Source: Mycoplasmataceae bacterium
GTDB taxonomy: Bacteria; Bacillota_I; Bacilli_A; Mycoplasmatales; Mycoplasmoidaceae
Assembly: GCA_031278855.1 (NCBI GenBank)
Contig: JAITJR010000026.1
Coordinates: forward strand, 1-8,605
Direction of reading: 5' to 3'
DNA length: 8,605 bases
Position numbers and translations under genes: made by a program. The notes under the pieces were generated by a model. It saw nothing but the letters and a program-made list of their open reading frames with translations, was not told the DNA's origin and ran no database searches. Below are positions 6,790 through 8,605 of this stretch, one piece after another (the stretch's first letter is position 1; each line of letters opens with the position of its first letter).

Positions 6790-7353
6790 ATGCTACAAAA
6801 TAAAAAAAGAATAGGTTTCATTCTTGTCGGCATAATTTATGCTTCGTTGTTAGTAGCATTTCTAATAACGGCAATTGTTGGTTTAGACAAATCATTGGCA
6901 TGAATAATTAATCAAACAGATGATTCAACCACTACTTTTCACATTAGTTTATGACAAATAATCATTAAACAGACAGAAGGTTCTCCCTCAACTGAAACTA
7001 TTTTAAACCCCGCCGCCATCGTTTCTTTGGTGTTCTTAGGAGTAGCATTTATTTCGTTTGTTATTGCGCTTATTGTTAACAAATGACAATTCAATTTAAT
7101 TTATGTAATTTTAACCTTAGTATTAGCGACGGGTGTCGTGATTGCGATTATGAGCTCCAAACCAAAAATTTCTTATACCGACGAAACTAATTTTGGTTAT
7201 TTATTTGTCGACGATAATGACCCAGCTCACTTAAACTTTAGTATAGCTGGTTACGTCATGATTGGTGTAACTGCGGCCGTTGGTGTTTCGTATGTATTGC
7301 TAGGATGTCTATGAGTGAAAGCCGTGCTTTTAAATAAAAGCGTTAAAAAATAA
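6790..7353 (+). CDS. Small four-helix membrane protein, function unknown
   Basis: This is 187 residues from ATG 6790 to TAA 7351-7353, with AAGGAG at 6779-6784. Four in-frame TGA codons (6901, 6952, 7084, 7312; residues 38, 55, 99, 175) are read as Trp, so the gene is invisible under the standard code. Hydrophobic segments at about 8-31, 73-97, 101-122 and 151-175 predict four transmembrane helices with a basic N-terminus and a basic C-terminal tail (KAVLLNKSVKK). Helices 1-2 and 3-4 are joined by polar, acidic loops (about 40-72 and 124-148). If both termini are cytoplasmic, both of these loops face outside. I recognise no family, catalytic motif or transporter signature. It is flanked by the tRNA (divergent) and its own terminator, so it is probably transcribed alone. 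Confidence 0.85.
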
Positions 7354-7376
7354 TTCTCTCAAATTTTAAAATATGG

Positions 7377-7404
7377 AAACACCTAACTTATCGTTAGGTG
7401 TTTT
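7377..7404 (+). terminator. Intrinsic terminator after membrane-protein gene
   Basis: A perfect 11-bp stem AAACACCTAAC/GTTAGGTGTTT (7377-7387/7393-7403) with loop TTATC ends in a short T-run. It lies 24 bases after the stop codon and separates this gene from rpmG. Confidence 0.93.
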
Positions 7405-7479
7405 GTTATTAATGAACTGGGATCTTAATTAACTATGGTCTGTTAATAACCGTTAAGAACAATAAAATCGTATAACTTT

Positions 7480-7488
7480 TGTTATACT
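7480..7488 (+). promoter_or_regulatory. rpmG extended -10 promoter
   Basis: TGT-TATACT (TATACT at 7483-7488) is almost identical to the clpB TGT-TATAAT. No good -35 is seen. The ribosome-binding site AGGAG at 7508-7512 lies 7 bases before ATG 7520. Confidence 0.7.
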
Positions 7489-7519
7489 ATAAGACGCTTA
7501 AAAATATAGGAGAATATTC

Positions 7520-7681
7520 ATGGCTGAGAAAAGATATGTAAGATTAGAATGTACTATTTGTCATAGTATCAATTATTTGACAAAAAGAAACCCAAAATCT
7601 GCCCCTGAGAAATTAGAATTAAAAAAATATTGTAAGAAATGTCGTAAGGTTACTTTGCATAAAGAAACGAAAGCAAAATAA
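7520..7681 (+). CDS. rpmG: 50S ribosomal protein L33
   Basis: This is 53 residues, the usual size for L33. It has the zinc-ribbon form with two CX2C pairs (C11/C14 and C38/C41), the R-N-P motif at 23-25, a KYCKKC core and a C-terminal HKETK tail typical of the family. L33 sits near the E-site of the large subunit; Cys-containing copies bind Zn, while Cys-free paralogues are used under Zn limitation in some Firmicutes. The start follows AGGAG at 7508-7512. Only 4 bases separate its stop from the M24 peptidase gene, so the two are probably co-transcribed from the promoter at 7480-7488. Confidence 0.97.
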   Translation: MAEKRYVRLECTICHSINYLTKRNPKSAPEKLELKKYCKKCRKVTLHKETKAK

Positions 7682-7685
7682 CAAT

Positions 7686-8605
7686 ATGAATCAAAAACAC
7701 CAAGCTATTTTTGATCTCATCAAAAAACATCAAGCCGATAATTTCGTTTCTACTTCATCGATAAATCGTAGTTGATTACTAGACAATAATACATCTGATT
7801 TTGCCATAATCATCGCGTTTAATCATAAAATTCATGTTTTTGTTGATGAACGTGATATTTCGAGTCTCAAAAAAATGCACCCAGAAGTTGTACCGCATTT
7901 ATACAAAGATATAAATTCATGATTAGATTTTTATAAATCGCAAAAATTAAAGACTACATTATTTGAATCAAGCCTTATCACTTATGAACAATATCTTACT
8001 TACTTACAACCACTAAAAACTAAATTAGTACCTATCAATGGTGATGATTTAAGGATATGTAAAACTAAAGAAGAATTAACGAAATTACAGAAGGCAGCCG
8101 ACATCATTTGCCAAGCGGTGGAACACTTGAAAAAATGAGTTAAAGTTGGTGTTACAGAAAAAGCGGTTGCTCAAGAACTTTATAAATTTGTTCTTAAAAA
8201 AGGGGCAACCAATGTATCTTTTCCAACCATTGTTTCTTTCGGAACTAATAGTGCTGATATTCATAGTATGCCTAGTAATCGTAAATTGAAAAAAGATGAA
8301 ATTATTTTGGTAGATGCAGGATGTATTTACCAAGGTTATTGCTCGGATATTACTCGTGTATGATGCATAGGTAAATTAAATCCTACATTAACTAAAATGT
8401 ATCGTACCGTTTTGGCTGCAAATAAAATGGGAATTAAATCTCTTAAGGCTAATGTAATTGGTTCTGATATTGATCTTGTTTGTCGTGAATACATTAAGAA
8501 AAATTGAAACCATTATGATATTCCCCATGGTGTCGGTCATGGTGTAGGTTTGTTAATTCATGAAAATCCTAGAATCAATAAAATTTACCACCATTCTTTA
8601 CCAAA
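7686..8605 (+). CDS. M24-family Xaa-Pro aminopeptidase, 5' part (runs off window)
   Basis: 306 residues are visible; the C-terminus is beyond the right edge. It would remove N-terminal residues preceding proline in the cytosol, using two metal ions. Residues 1-125 form a degenerate creatinase-type N domain, and the pita-bread catalytic domain starts near 130. Visible active-site parts are H193 (NSADIHSMPS), metal ligands D210 and D221 (LVDAG...CSDITR), metal ligand H285 and second His H292 (PHGVGHGVGLLIHENP). The two glutamate ligands would lie past the window. Total length in this family is about 350, so some 40-60 residues are missing. The N domain separates it from methionine aminopeptidase. 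Five TGA codons encode Trp (30, 80, 151, 226, 274). No Shine-Dalgarno precedes ATG 7686; coupling to rpmG translation is likely. Confidence 0.93.

Noticed and set aside
1..8605. CRISPR array, insertion sequence or prophage
   Set aside because: No regularly spaced repeats outside the LRR coding units, no transposase or integrase frames, and no terminal inverted repeats with target duplications were seen.

Overview
The window reads as an AT-rich mollicute-type genome (Mycoplasma/Spiroplasma-like, order not resolvable from sequence alone) in which UGA encodes tryptophan. Five reading frames are intact only if in-frame TGA is read through. I count 19 such codons: 6 in the lipoprotein, 2 in ClpB, 2 in the hydrogenase, 4 in the small membrane protein and 5 in the M24 peptidase. 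Only two Trp codons are TGG. One TGA falls at the conserved Trp of the ClpB middle domain, which supports Trp over the Gly reassignment known in some CPR bacteria.

Layout, left to right. (1) 1-522 is the 3' end of a BspA-type leucine-rich-repeat protein with recently copied repeat units. (2) 523-950 is a long non-coding gap holding AT-rich hairpins and, next to the following gene, a TATAAT box followed by an RNA that can fold into a three-way junction ending in a terminator-like stem (799-919). (3) 951-2642 is a predicted lipoprotein with Ig-like repeats followed by an LRR-like region. (4) 2643-2882 carries a CIRCE operator over an extended -10 promoter. (5) 2883-5015 is clpB, without the N-terminal substrate domain, as in other mollicutes. 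(6) 5016-5157 is a promoter region, and 5158-6579 is a monomeric [FeFe] hydrogenase resembling group B, with no Shine-Dalgarno sequence. (7) 6579-6610 is a bidirectional terminator shared with a converging tRNA-Thr(UGU) at 6612-6687. (8) 6790-7353 is a four-helix membrane protein containing four UGA codons, ended by a strong terminator. (9) 7520-7681 is rpmG, followed after 4 bases by an M24 Xaa-Pro aminopeptidase that runs off the right edge.

These genes do not form one pathway. The hydrogenase suggests an anaerobic, fermentative life in which reduced ferredoxin can be re-oxidised by making H2; its maturases and ferredoxin partners are not in the window. The LRR/Ig surface proteins suggest contact with a host or with other cells. 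ClpB is under apparent HrcA/CIRCE heat-shock control. The two items most worth checking are the structured leader before the lipoprotein and the hydrogenase in a UGA=Trp lineage with its possibly leaderless mRNA.
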